Both the position numbers and the translations under genes were made by a program. From Panorpa germanica (taxonomy: Eukaryota; Arthropoda; Insecta; Mecoptera; Panorpidae), in contig OY783208.1 of NCBI GenBank assembly GCA_963678705.1, forward strand, positions 2,046,001-2,110,000: a DNA stretch of 64,000 bases, read 5' to 3'. The notes under the pieces were generated by a model. That model saw only the letters and a program-made list of their open reading frames with translations. It did no database searches and had not been told where the DNA came from. Positions 32,565 through 43,399 of the stretch are shown here, piece after piece (the stretch's first letter is position 1; every line of letters starts with the position of its first letter).

Positions 32565-35193
32565 CTAGCGCTTCGCCCCGTCGCAAAGCGACGTGTATCT
32601 AATATTTGTGAATAAATAAATTTATTTGCTAAATTGAAAATAATGCAAAATATTATTTTTAAGTAATTTTCGTTATAATATATCCTTTTTTAAACTTTTT
32701 TTTTTTATTTTGTTATAATTCTTTCATTTACAGTAATAAAGCACTGTATTGACCAGTCTCCAGTGCCCCCGCCCATAAGCCGCAATCATGACCTTTTGGC
32801 TCCATGCTCTCTTACATTTCCGAACTTTTAATTTGATTCCTCTAAACTTCCGCCATGGAGCGCCTTTTTCCTTCAGCACTCTGTATCGCTTCTTTCCTGA
32901 GCATCGTCGGTCCTTAGAGTACATTCACAGCGCACCCGCTTTAGCACTATAATTAAATAATCCTTCGTTTCCTCCTCTCTGTGTAAAAATTAATATTTAC
33001 CCTAATAAAGCGCTGTATTGAGAAATGTCCACTGCCCCGCTCCGTAATACTAATCATCACCTCTTGGCTCCATGCTCTGTATCGTTCTCGCACTTTCAAT
33101 TGTATTCCTCTGCACCTCTGCCACAATGCGCCCACTTGCAACACCACAGCCAACCTGAGAATCATCGCACATAACGGCACTGTCCTATCGCCCCTTTTAC
33201 CGCAATCATTAAATAATCTTGCGCTTTTACCTCCTGCGTACTAATACTCTTAACAATTAGTTTTCATAATTAATACTTTACTGGCAACCTACACACTAAA
33301 TTTCATCCTTAGAAGTATATTATTTTTTAATAATTATTCGATAAGATAAATGCTTGATAAAATTAATTTTCACTCATTTCAATGTAAACCTACTAATTAC
33401 ATCAATTCATTTATGTTTTTAAGAAAGCCTAGCGGTTCGCTCCTAATCATCTCATCTCTAGCCCTTATCCTTCCCGTTATTGTACTTTCAATTTAATCCC
33501 CTGAACCGCCGCCCACATTTCCAGCACCAAAGCATATATTCTACAACACGGTTATCTTCCAGAGCCATTATAATCTATCGCTACTTCTTCTAAGACCACC
33601 GTTACTTGGTGTCCTGAACCCCGGCGCCACCCTCTCCTCCAATCAGGCACTACCAATTCAATATTACAGCAATTCATTTACATAATTAAAACTGCACTGT
33701 AATCTTACGTTCTAATTTTTGTATTTATATTTACGATATAATATTGTCCTCCCCATTAATTCCCGCTCCTGAAATAAAATTGTCAAATTTTAGGCATAGC
33801 AATCTATTTTGCTCGTAACAACTCTCACTACCTTTATCTACCCCTACTTTTATAAATGATCGAAATTTAAAATTGAGCTCTTTGGCAAAGCCTTTCTCGC
33901 CCCCACTTCCCCAATTTCACGCCGCTACTAAGGTTAAACTTATTTTTCGCAAATATGCACATGCGTAGTTTCTATTTTTTTAATTTGATATTTGGGGCTG
34001 TTAACTATTTCCCCCCTATACCTCTCACTCCTGTTCGATTTCACAGCACAACGAACGCACCAAAAATCAATTCAATTCTACTATTGAATGTAATTTGACT
34101 ATCTAACTTATAGAGAACTATTGTGCTTCTATTTAATATTCTACATGCAAAATATCATCGTTGTACCTCTATTTTGTTCTTATACTCGGTTTATCACTCC
34201 CCACTCTAGTGTTACACTTAAGAAAAGGATTTTTTTTTTATATTTTCGTTATTAATTTGTCAATCTTTATCTGCATACTAAATTTTAGCTTTGTATTTAT
34301 ATTTTAGCATTATTACCCCCCCACATACCTGCGCTACTGAACAAGTTTGTCAAATTTTAACACAGGGATCTATTTTATTTATATCTAAGAACATATAATC
34401 TAAACTATAGCCTTTTATTTCTATATATTTCATATTTCTGGTTTTTGGCCCACAGCGCCCGCCGCCTCTGGAAAGTTGCAGTTTTCTATAGTTTGTCTTT
34501 AATTACACTCTATATAGAGCCCACGTTCCAAATATCAACGTTCTAGCTCTGTTGCAACATTGCCTCCAAAAAATCACGCCGCTACTGAATTAATATTTTG
34601 GTAATCCAATTATTGGCAACATTCGCAATTAGTGTCTCAATACATGCCCTAAGTTTTAATACTACTTTTTCAATATTTCTGGCTTTTACTAACTCAACTC
34701 CCGCCGCCACTGGAAATTTGGGGCTCTTTATTTTTTTTCATTAATAACACTCTAGAGCGAGCCTACATATTAAATTTGAACGTCCTAACTCTATTCTAAC
34801 ATTGCCCCCGGAAATTCGCGCCGCTACTGAACTTAAATTTTAAATGTCCAACTATTGGCAAATGTGCACAATTATGATCTCAATACACATACCAAATTTC
34901 AGTTTCCTATCTTTTCTAGTTCGTCAGATATTTGCAAAAGTATTTTTTCAAATTTTCCAGTTTTTCCAGAATAATTTTTTCCAGGGAAATTCAGGGAAAA
35001 ATTCAGGGACGTAGAAAGTCTTAGAAATTCGTCCTTTACATAATATCAAAATTTAAAAAACTTTGTAGGCGCCGTTTAGAAGATACCATACAGATTTTGT
35101 TACCGGAAATATATATATATATATATATAAATATCTATGAGTTCTTATGAGTTTTCCATGTTAAATTGGAACATTACGAACATTATAATAGTA

Positions 35194-35196
<3 letters not shown>
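32565..35196 (-). mobile_element. Helitron H3, 2.6 kb, fused head to tail to H2
   Basis: Minus-strand start TCTTACTATTATAATGTTCG (GA at 35195-35196, preceded by A); end ...CGTCGCTTTGCGACGGGGC, GAAGCG, CTAG at 32565-32568, with a perfect CGTCGC-TTT-GCGACG hairpin. Its 5' 250 bp (34920-35196) is homologous to the 5' part of H2. The interior 32.7-34.9 kb is pyrimidine-rich on the plus strand and made of decayed repeats of about 250 bp (ACATTGCCCCCGGAAATTCG-like at 34800, ACATTGCCTCC at 34555, CACGCCGCTACT at about 33915). The frames on it (e.g. 32724-32924, 32953-33180) look non-coding. No Rep or helicase motif seen. Confidence 0.75.
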
Positions 35197-35240
<44 letters not shown>

Positions 35241-35258
35241 TATATGCTCTAAGGTTCG
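35197..35258 (+). mobile_element. R-C element, right piece after Helitron insertion
   Basis: AT run, GCATATATGCTC, then TAAGG. Completes the R-C at 31570-31685. Confidence 0.7.
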
Positions 35259-35774
35259 AATAGTGGTGCTGCAAATGAAATTGTTGCACAAGACGATGGA
35301 ATTACACTTCTAAAACTAGGTCAATTGGTGGTGAATCACCCCGTTACATTAGCCGTCCTTATTCTTTCAATATTTACCCTTATCATAACAAAATTCGATG
35401 ATAAATAACGGGCAATCTCCCTATTAAATCGTTGGTCAACAACCATCGTTGGCTGACGTCCATCCGTTGTCCGTTCTCCAGTGTCCAACGTTGTTGTTCA
35501 TAACGGGCCTTCGTTTATTATTTACGACCTTTCGACCTTCTGTGTACACAGCACTCACCTCTGTACCTGGCGCTTTATCGGCGTCTGGAGGGCGTCGCCA
35601 TCGAGTAGTGACGGTTTTAATTGCCAGAGGCTTCGCTGTAGTGAAGGAGGCGCTGACAAACTGAATTACCGGATTCCTGTAAAGTCAATTTTTCTATTAA
35701 CTTATTACAATTTAACTTTGCATATACAAGACTTCGACTTTGCTTAAATTAAGCAAAACTATATGATATTCTAA
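35259..35774. other. Unique, GC-richer DNA, coding status open
   Basis: 35440-35665 is single copy with good base balance. Two overlapping plus frames exist (35449-35664, 71 residues from TTG, and 35481-35747, 88 residues from ATG). Neither resembles a known protein and no donor or acceptor stands out. Confidence 0.35.
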
Positions 35775-35878
35775 CCTCCAAAATGTGACAATCTGTCAAA
35801 ACGCAATAGGATTTATTTTTAAAAGAAGTTCAATGTCAGTTTGTCAAAAATAAAGAAATAAAAACAATTTCTATTACT
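35775..35878 (+). mobile_element. R-D element, cut by R-A
   Basis: Starts CCTCCAAAATGTGACAATCT and reads into the body to TTTCTATTACTAA, where the R-A terminus begins. The remaining R-D half is not found on the far side. Confidence 0.8.
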
Positions 35879-36862
35879 AATGGGCTTGTGTCCTATGTCT
35901 TAACTTCTACAAAAGTGTACTACATATTGATAAAGCGATATATTCTGACAACTTTGCAGGTTACCAACCTTACAGCTCATATATATCAAATATTATTTAC
36001 AGATATTTCGAGGAACAATAAAGTTTCAATATTATATCTGTAGTAACAGGGTTAAATAAAATGAAAACTTATTATTCTTTGCGTACTAGATACACAGGAC
36101 TACCAACAGCTACAAAGCATTACCACAGCACTGACCGAATCAACAAATAACTGACCTATCCCACTACATGTTACGTCATAAATTTAGCCGACCATTTCTA
36201 GCGCTAAAACTACAATGGGATTGTGTCCTCATTTTTTAGTGGTCGATTTTTCAATATAGTATTGGCGTGTCTATTTTATTAAATATCTAAATGCTGACGG
36301 AGATATAGCAATTAAAAGTTTGAATTGTAGTTTCAGCGCTCAAAATGGTCAGCCATATTTGTATGACGTGAAATGCATTTTAACGTCAGTTATTTGTTGA
36401 GTAGGTCAGTGCTGTGGTAATGTTTTGTAGCTGTTGGTAGTCGAATAATCAAGTCAAGTCAAAGAATAATAAGTTTTTATTTTATTTAACCCTGTTACGG
36501 CAGACATAATATTGAATTTGATTGTTCCTTGAAATAGCTGTAAATAATATTTGATATTTTGATATATAAATACATATAGCAGAGATTTATGAGCTGTAAG
36601 GTTGGTAGCGGTTGTGATATCACATGCATTTGGAATGTGTACAACGTTGAATCCCTTTAATAATTAAAGAGACAAAATAACTTTTTTAATTGTTAATATC
36701 TCTTAACATATAAGGAATTATTAACAAATAATTGAACATTTAAGGTTCTAGTAACCCACTTTATCAATATATAGTACACTTTTATAGAAATTAAGACATA
36801 GGACACAAACCCATTCTTATTTTTAATTGCTATATCTCCGTCAACATTTAGATATTTAATAA
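35879..36862 (-). mobile_element. R-A element, outer copy, interrupted by another R-A
   Basis: The outer copy occupies 35879-36213 and 36816-36862. Across the gap the sequence joins as GCGCTAAAACTACAA / TTTTTAATTGCTATATC, as in uninterrupted copies. It sits in the R-D of 35775. Confidence 0.8.
36214..36815 (+). mobile_element. R-A element, inner copy, complete with both ends
   Basis: 602 bp from AATGGGATTGTGTCCTCA to the complement of AATGGGTTTGTGTCCTATG. It gives the R-A structure: terminal repeats of about 16 bp, non-coding body. No clear target duplication can be read, so the superfamily is open. Confidence 0.85.
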
Positions 36863-37017
36863 GATAGTAAAAAATCACAACAAAAAAATGTTGGATTGCC
36901 CCTGATATTTATGTGACACTACTAACACTTTTGTCGAAAACCCATTTTACAAAATTAATCTTAAAGTGTCATTCCCACTCACTGTTTTTAAGAGTATTAC
37001 AAGGTTCAATATTTTTA

Positions 37018-37340
37018 AATTAAACAATACTATAGCCTCTAAAATGTGACAATCTGTCAAAATGCAGTAGGATTTATTTTTCACATTCGTGTTCTAATTT
37101 GAGGTTAGTTAATTCAGTTGGTGCGCATGCGTCATTAGTAATATAAATTTTGACAGTTCGATTGAATGTGGAATAATTAAAATTGCTGTTTTTAATAACA
37201 ATTAGTAATAGAAATTGTTTTTACTTCTTTATTTTTGACAAACTGACATTGAACTTCTTTTAAAAATAAATCCTACTGCGTTTTGACAGGTTGTCACATT
37301 TTTGAGGTTATAATATGATATAGTTTTTCTTAATTTAGAA
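37018..37340. mobile_element. R-D element, complete with terminal inverted repeats
   Basis: Left end TAGCCTCTAAAATGTGACAA ... AGTAGGATTTATTTTT, right end the complement, ending TTGAGGTTATAATATGATA. The outer flank AACTATATGATATTATAACC recurs at other R-D ends, so it belongs to the element. Body contains GTGCGCATGCGTCA. About 320 bp, non-coding. Confidence 0.8.
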
Positions 37341-38172
37341 ACAGTAAGGTTACAAAAAGTTGAAATTTCCAGTATAGCACCTACCATACTATCAAAAAGG
37401 TGGATGAAAGTGTGGGGTGTAGAGAGATGGGTGTGAGTCAGGGATTGGGGGATGGGGGACGGTCGGGCGATCAGATATCACTGTTCAACTGTAAATTTCC
37501 TTTAATTTATTGTCCATTATTTTACTATGTAATAGTGGTGTTTTTATTTGGTTCGACAAATAACAATTATTATGTCCCATCCCTTGGGACGCGATAAAAA
37601 TTATTTATTTATGAGGAACTACGTCAGAGAAGTCACGGAAAGGGTGACAGGAGCGGAGCACGGGTGGAGGGTGACTACGTGGATTGGGGAAGGAGTGTAA
37701 TTGATCTAAACAAATAATTCATAATCTAAAAATTAGAAATACGTTAAATTGTTTAATCATGATTGATGTAGTACAGCTAGTCAGTCGAAGTGTTACCGAT
37801 TTAAAGAGGTGTAGTTTTGTTAGTTACAAATTTTTTTGATTGAAATTTTAAGATAACGTTGAAAATAGATTGAATTTTACAAAGAACATGTCACTGCCTT
37901 ATATGACCACCTCTGACGAGGATGAAAGCATTAAAACTTAAAATTCAGTCGCAGTTTGATTCGGAAAAGGCTTCTACATATTTATAAAGTTGGGCTCGCT
38001 TCTTAACCACGCATGCTTGCGATTCTTATACACGATTATCACCGAAGATTGATTAACAAGCAAATATCACAATTCACAAATCCAGTTACCATAATTTTAA
38101 TATTTAGAAATAATAAAACTAATTCTTATTATCAAATCACTGAAATCAGGAATTCTTTTTTAGCTACAGCGT
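37341..38172. other. Unique DNA with G-rich tract
   Basis: G-tract 37415-37475 (GGGATTGGGGGATGGGGGAC). The frame 37400-37597 lies on it and is unconvincing. No gene recognised. Confidence 0.4.
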
Positions 38173-38769
38173 AATAGGCTTGTGTCCTCGATTTTTCAAT
38201 TGTTGATTGAAATTGATGTTAATAAATGTGTATTGGCGTGTCTATTTTATTAAATATCTAAATATTGACGGAGATATAGCAATTAAAAGTTTGAATTGTA
38301 GTTTTAGCGCTAGAAATGGTCGGCCATATTTGTATGACATGAAATGCATTTTAACGTCAGTTATTTGTTGAGTAGGTCAGTGCTGTGGTAATGTATTATA
38401 GCTGTTGGTAGTCAAATAATCTAGTTTAGTCAAAGAATAATAAGTTTTCATTTTATTTAACCCTGCTAAGGCAGACATAATATTGAAATTTGATTTTTCC
38501 TTGAAATAGCTGTAAATAATATTTGATATTTTGATATATAAATACATATAGCAGAGATTTATGAGCTGTAAGGTTGGTAACCTTACACACGGATTGTGAT
38601 GTCACATACACTTGGGTTGTGTACAACGTTGAATCCCTTTAATAATTAAAGAGACAAAATGACTTTTCTAATTGTTAATATCTCTTAACATATAAGGAAT
38701 TCTAGTAACCCACTTTATCAATATGTAGTACACTTTTATAGAAATTAAGACATAGGACACAAACCCATT
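38173..38769 (+). mobile_element. R-A element, nearly complete
   Basis: 597 bp from AATAGGCTTGTGTCCTCG to the complement of AATGGGTTTGTGTCC. It lacks about 25 bp (TATTAACAAATAATTGAACA) near the right end. Confidence 0.85.
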
Positions 38770-39117
38770 AAATGGTAATTACTTCTTATATGTTAGGGGA
38801 TATTAACAATTGAAAAAATCATTCAACGTCATTTACAAGTCTGATAAATTTTCAGGTTACTAACCTTACAGCTCATAAATCTCTGCTATATGTATTTAAA
38901 TATCAAAATATCAAATATTATTTACAGCTATTTCAAGGAACAGTCAAATTTCAATATTATGTCTGCCTTAACAGGGTTAAATAAAATAACTTATTATTCT
39001 TTGGCTTTACTTGATTATTTGACTACCAACAGCTACAAAACATTACCACAGCACTGACCTACTCAATAAATAACTGACGTTAAAATGCATTTCACGTCAT
39101 AGAAGTCTCTAGCGCTA
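38770..39117 (-). mobile_element. R-A fragment abutting the previous copy, inverted
   Basis: Begins directly after 38769 with AAATGGTAATTACTTCTTAT and ends at TCTAGCGCTA. One possible reading: the 38173 copy inserted into this one. Confidence 0.7.
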
Positions 39118-39585
39118 GTCCGAATTGGGTGGAAGAACTCGTAAAAGGATTCTTTTATCGATGGAATTAGACCTAGATTTCTACTCTAATATATTGTTAC
39201 AACGGTTCCAAACTCCCTGTACCACTATGCACATACTCTTGTTGAAACAGCAGCCAAAAAATCGCTCCTAGATTTATTCATTCCTACAACCAGTAATTTA
39301 CCATCTCTACTTTCTACTTGAAAAACAATCAAGACAGAATCAAAGGAGACGTCGAAAGATTCCATGCGTGATGATAAAAGGAGAGGAAATGGGGTACAGG
39401 AGGCAGGGGGGGCTTGTATGATGATAGAACTATTCCTTACTCCATCAGCACTGGCTGGAAAGAAGACGTCATTGAAATTAGGCTGAACTCACTCTTGCAG
39501 CAAGACACTTACACAGTCGAAATTGTATATTTATTTAGTATGCTGAAAGTAGTAGTCCTGTCTTCCATTAATGTATTTGGATGGT
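39118..39585. other. Unique DNA
   Basis: G-run at about 39404 (GGAGGCAGGGGGGGC). Frame 39414-39617 has no family likeness and overlaps the LINE3 relic. Confidence 0.4.
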
Positions 39586-39776
39586 TCACAACTCGTTCAT
39601 TTCTTGTCTCACTGTAGGCATGACGAGATCGTGGTGCAGTCTTTCTTTTGTAATATACCACGGTGCATCTACAATCATGCGTAATGTCTTAGATTGGAAT
39701 CTTTGTAAGGTCTCAATGTTTGGGTTAGCTGATGTACTACAAACTTGTAACCCATAAGTCCATATTGCTTTAAGAA
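39586..39776 (-). mobile_element. LINE3 (Jockey-type) relic, RT thumb region, cut by Helitron H1
   Basis: Uninterrupted minus-strand reading of about 63 codons without an ATG: LKAIWTYGLQVCSTSANPN, IETLQRFQSKTLRMIVDAP, WYITKERLHHDLVMPTVRQE. This is the conserved I-W-x-Y-G ... L-Q-R-F-Q-S-K-x-L-R block of Jockey-clade elements, downstream of the reverse transcriptase fingers and palm. The upstream part is not found beyond the Helitron. Confidence 0.85.
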
Positions 39777-40130
39777 TCTTAATATATATAAATTACGTGT
39801 CACTGTGTTGTCCGCTATGGACTCCTAAACTACTTAACCGATTTTAATGAAATTTGTACACCGTGTGCAGTTTGATCCAACTTGAAAGATAGGATAGCTT
39901 ACATCTCAATTTATTTATCTTATTGCTAATTATTTGTCTATTAATTATCTGTGTATGACATATGACATCGGGCGACGATGATGGCGACATCTGTTGACTA
40001 GATTGAGTAAATATTCTGTTGAGTAAATCGAAATCTGTTGACTAGATTGAGTAAATATTTAATAGATGGCGCTATGTAATGTAATATGACAAAAACGTTA
40101 GTCACAGCAACGCGTGGCCGGGACAGCTAG
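39777..40130 (+). mobile_element. Helitron H1 copy 1, complete, non-autonomous
   Basis: Starts TCTTAATATATATAAATTAC after A and ends GTGGCCGGGACAGCTAG before T (40131): the A|TC...CTAG|T signature. 354 bp. The body has the widespread arthropod Helitron segment GGACTCCTAAACTACTTAAC, 'CGATTTTAATGAAATTTG'. An internal duplication of TGTTGACTAGATTGAGTAAA is shared with copy 2. Confidence 0.9.
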
Positions 40131-40639
40131 TACATTTATATATTAATAGTTTGTTTTTTATCTCGTGCAATCCATTATTTTGTACTTAAGAAATTAAGGT
40201 ATTTAATTTTAGGCAAATATATTTAGATTCAGTATTTCCTAGTGTGCGTTTAGCCTAAATCGTTTCCTGAAAGGAGCAACTGCTTGAGAATTGGTTAACT
40301 GAATTAAACGATTCTGTTCTCCTTGGTTCCTTCTACTGTTTGCTTTATTTTACGTAAATGCCGCGTGCCTCGCATGAGACATGGGCGTGTTCCACAAATT
40401 GAAATGCAATCAAACAAGCAGGCTCTCCTTCACAACCCTAACCTACCTCATTTTCCAACACTCACATAAATTTCTATACACGAAAACTCCAACTTAGTTC
40501 TGTGTTAGTTGTGTCACATAACTTTCAGGGGCTTTTGGAATTTGTTTATTCGTAAAATTCTTTCTGTTTTTAACATCATATATTTAGGAGGACGAGTTCT
40601 ATCGATTGACAAGGAAACAAGATTTTTGTCTATACATTT
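40131..40639. other. Unique AT-rich DNA
   Basis: No gene or repeat recognised. Confidence 0.35.
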
Positions 40640-40926
40640 TATTTGACATTTTCTTTACATAAATGCCGAGGTAACGCTGTCGAGTTACTCAACAGAGTGT
40701 CCTGCAGAAACTTATCAACTAACGAAATCATTTTGGTTTTTTGATTTCAAATAATCCAGTGATGAGTTATGAGGGACACCGCAATGAAACTTTTTTTTGT
40801 GACGTCACCGGAGATTCGCTGTCAATGGCTCATTTCTTGATATTTATTTATTAAAATTTCACAAAGTAATCTTTAAATGTTATTTTATCATGTAGTAATT
40901 ATAGAAATAATTATATATTAACTGTG

Positions 40927-41741
40927 ACACAGGTGCACGCCAGGACACATGATCATGGAGTAGCTAAAAAGAGACCGAATAAGAATTAAAGCAGGTGGAA
41001 GAGCAATAAAATATGATGAGAAAATGAGCAGTGCAGAAAACAAAATTAAAAAAAAAATAAACGAGGAAAGTATAAAGAAGGGGGGAGGGGGGTTAGGAGG
41101 CTCGAAAAAGAGAAACTAGTATTTTGAAAGGAATTGAATGGTGATCGAAGTAGCACAGAGAAGAAAAGAAGGAGGCGCAAGTGTAGAAGAGGAGCTAAGG
41201 AGGTACAACAACAGGAAAAAATGAGAAAAATTGAAAAAAGCAATTACAATACAAAATATAAAACGATTTGGGAAACTAATATACCTCAATACTTAATAGA
41301 AAAAGATATAAAACACATAAGAAGGACAGCAAGGTTTAGATTTGGAAATGAGGAAAAATGAAACAGATACTGGGAAAGTAGAAAGGAAAGAATGTGTAGA
41401 GTGTGCGGACCAGAGGACGAAACACTGGAGCACATTAAGTTTGATTGTATGGAAAAAGTAGGGAGTGAGATGAATATTGGGCAGATCTTAAAAGGGGGCA
41501 AAGAAGGGAACAGATGGATGGCAGAAATAACTAAAAGAAGGAAGGCTGAAGCTATTTGTCTTTTGAAAATGTGCAAATCCATTTATTTTCTTGAAGATAT
41601 TAGGAGAATTGAGGTTTTTGTTTTTGGTTGTTTGGTATATATATATATATATATATATATATTTAAGGATTAAAATGTATTGTACTAGGGCAGAAGAATG
41701 TAATGCCGAAAGGTAAAACATTAAATAAATAAATAATAATA
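40927..41741 (+). mobile_element. LINE2 copy b, 5'-truncated, with target duplication
   Basis: 815 bp flanked by ATATATTAACTGTG at 40913-40926 and 41742-41755, a clear target-site duplication. It ends in GAATGTAATGCCGAAAGG, a short A-rich part and (TAAA)/(TAA) repeats, the usual LINE 3' tail. A (TA)n run at about 41636-41661 lies in the 3' UTR. The intact duplication and readable frames suggest it is younger than most elements here. Confidence 0.9.
41134..41673 (+). pseudogene. LINE2 ORF2 C-terminus with zinc knuckle
   Basis: The first frame 41134-41361 has the block YNTKYKTIW..PQYL....ARFRFGNEEK. A TGA follows, then NRYWESRKERMCRVCG...ETLEHIKFDC in the same frame. C-x2-C-x8-H-x4-C (41392-41449) is the LINE C-terminal nucleic-acid-binding knuckle. 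One in-frame stop (TGA at about 41359) separates the two halves. Reverse transcriptase and endonuclease are missing because of 5' truncation. Clade likely Jockey/R1-like; not certain. Confidence 0.8.
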
Positions 41742-41795
41742 ATATATTAACTGTGTCGCCAAAAAACATTATCGAAAATATGCTTTTTTTTTGTA

Positions 41796-42284
41796 TCGTT
41801 ATAATTGAATGTGTCGCAAGTTCAGATGATTCGGTAAATGTTCATGCACGAACCTTTGTACTCAAACGATCCATCCGAGGCAATTATTCGCTCTTGTTTC
41901 GTTTCACATTCGGCGCTTCGCCAGTTGACTCTGTGGGCCGCTGGGGACCAATAGAATTCTCAAATTTAAACCGTGGGATTGAATTAAACCATCGCGGGGT
42001 TCACTATGGGGTTAAAAGAGGAGAGAGGGGGGGAGGAAGAGGGATACAGATATGCATTTAATCAAATCGTTGTGTTCGATTTGTTACGAATTCCATTTTA
42101 TATGGAAGACAAATATCAAGAGACCACAAAAATAAAATGAAAAATTGTAAAGAGGAATACGGGACTTTATTAGAAGATAGAATAAGAGTAGGATAAAGGG
42201 AGCAGCTGCTCGATGACATGGAAAGGGCCTTTCAATAAGAGCAGTCATTTGAAATCAACAGAAAAACGATAAAAACAAAGTATA
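41796..42284. other. Unique, GC-richer DNA
   Basis: 41830-42010 is single copy with good base balance (CATTCGGCGCTTCGCCAGTT, 'GTGGGCCGCTGGGGACCAAT'). The plus frame 41753-42061 crosses it but starts in R-E sequence. G-tract at 42020-42045. A host exon or regulatory element is possible; undecided. Confidence 0.35.
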
Positions 42285-42795
42285 TTATCAATAATGTTTT
42301 TTGACGACACAGTTAATATATAATTATTTCTATAATTACTATATGATAAAATAACATTTAAAGAATACTTTGTGAAATTTTCATAAATAAATATCAAGAA
42401 ATGAGCCATTGACAGCGAATCTCCGGTGACGTCACAAAAAAAAGTAACTCATAACTCATCACTGGATTATTTGAAATTAAAAAACCAAAATGATTTCATT
42501 AGTTGATAAGTTTCTGCAGGACACCCTGTTAAGTAACTCGACAGCGTTACCTCGGCATTTATGTAAAGAAAGAGTGTGCAAAATTTCAAAAGGATCGGTG
42601 CAGTAGATTTTGAGCTAGAGAGGACACCGACTCTGTAAAAGCTAAGTGTGAGAAAAACGCGTTTAAAAGTTTCAAAGAAAGACGAAACCAGACCAGAGAG
42701 GTGAAGACTTAAAACTCTATATCTCCGACAGTTTTACTCCAATCGACTTCAAATTTTCACACAATAAACTTAATATGTTGTACATTCATATAAAT
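42285..42795 (+). repeat. R-E repeat, copy 5, reference copy
   Basis: Full-length. AATGTTTTTTGACGACACAG start, TGACGTCA at 42427-42434, GCAGGACACCCTGTTAAGTA, GTGCAGTAGATTTTGAGCTA, and end TTGTACATTCATATAAAT. No ORF and no clear terminal repeats. Confidence 0.85.
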
Positions 42796-43399
42796 ACAGG
42801 GTGCTTGTTTTAAATGAGATGATACTACTTCCATCACGTTTTTTGCAAGATCCTCTACAATTTTATTAATATAGATTGCTTTTAACATTAAGTAAAAACC
42901 ACACAAATATTCCAGAATATATCAAGTTCTATTTTTACTGTATAGTACTTGTACTAGACTCGATTGGTCATCATCATCATCATCGTCATCTCGATGACAT
43001 CATCGCTATATTCAAGTCTGTTTGCGTCCCAGATCATTAACTCTCATTATATTTATTAAAGACTGACATCGTCAACAACACCAGGGTCAAAGGTCGTGCG
43101 AATTCTCAAGACCCCGAGAGATTTAGACCCCGACGATCCGAGACTGTTGATTAGTATTAATTATAATTAATATATTTATAATAAAAATTAATAAAATCCG
43201 AATTGCGCGAGTGTCATGACGATTTGCTCATCGTGTTAATAAATATTTTTATAACAATATTGCTGTCTCTTTCTTTTACATATAAAAATCTTATGCACTG
43301 CTCTAACACATTGTAATAGTCATTGCTTCCTCGCCTTCTTCTCCACTACCATTTTCCGTCGCTGTTAAGAGGGGTTAAGGTTTCAACTTATTTATTTAT
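42796..43399. other. Unique DNA with CAT microsatellite and a DR1-like motif
   Basis: ACAGGGTGCTTG at 42797 resembles an old transposon end. (CAT)n at about 42968-42990. GGGTCAAAGGTCG at about 43084-43096 is a DR1-type nuclear-receptor half-site pair. No gene. Confidence 0.4.

Larger units (their letters stand above)
40640..41795 (-). repeat. R-E repeat, copy 4, split by LINE2
   Basis: R-E sequence at 40640-40926 and 41742-41795, with TGACGTCA at 40800-40807. The LINE2 insertion lies between, with its 14-bp target duplication belonging to R-E. Confidence 0.85.

Noticed and set aside
32724-33180. Two basic minus-strand frames of 66 and 75 residues in Helitron H3
   Set aside because: They lie in the decayed repeat interior and resemble each other (RGIKLKVR / RGIQLKVR, AWSQKVMI / AWSQEVMI) because the DNA unit is repeated, not because a protein is conserved; no Rep or helicase motif.
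41488-41769. Minus-strand frame with IYIYIY runs
   Set aside because: It is the antisense of the LINE2 3' end with its TA microsatellite.
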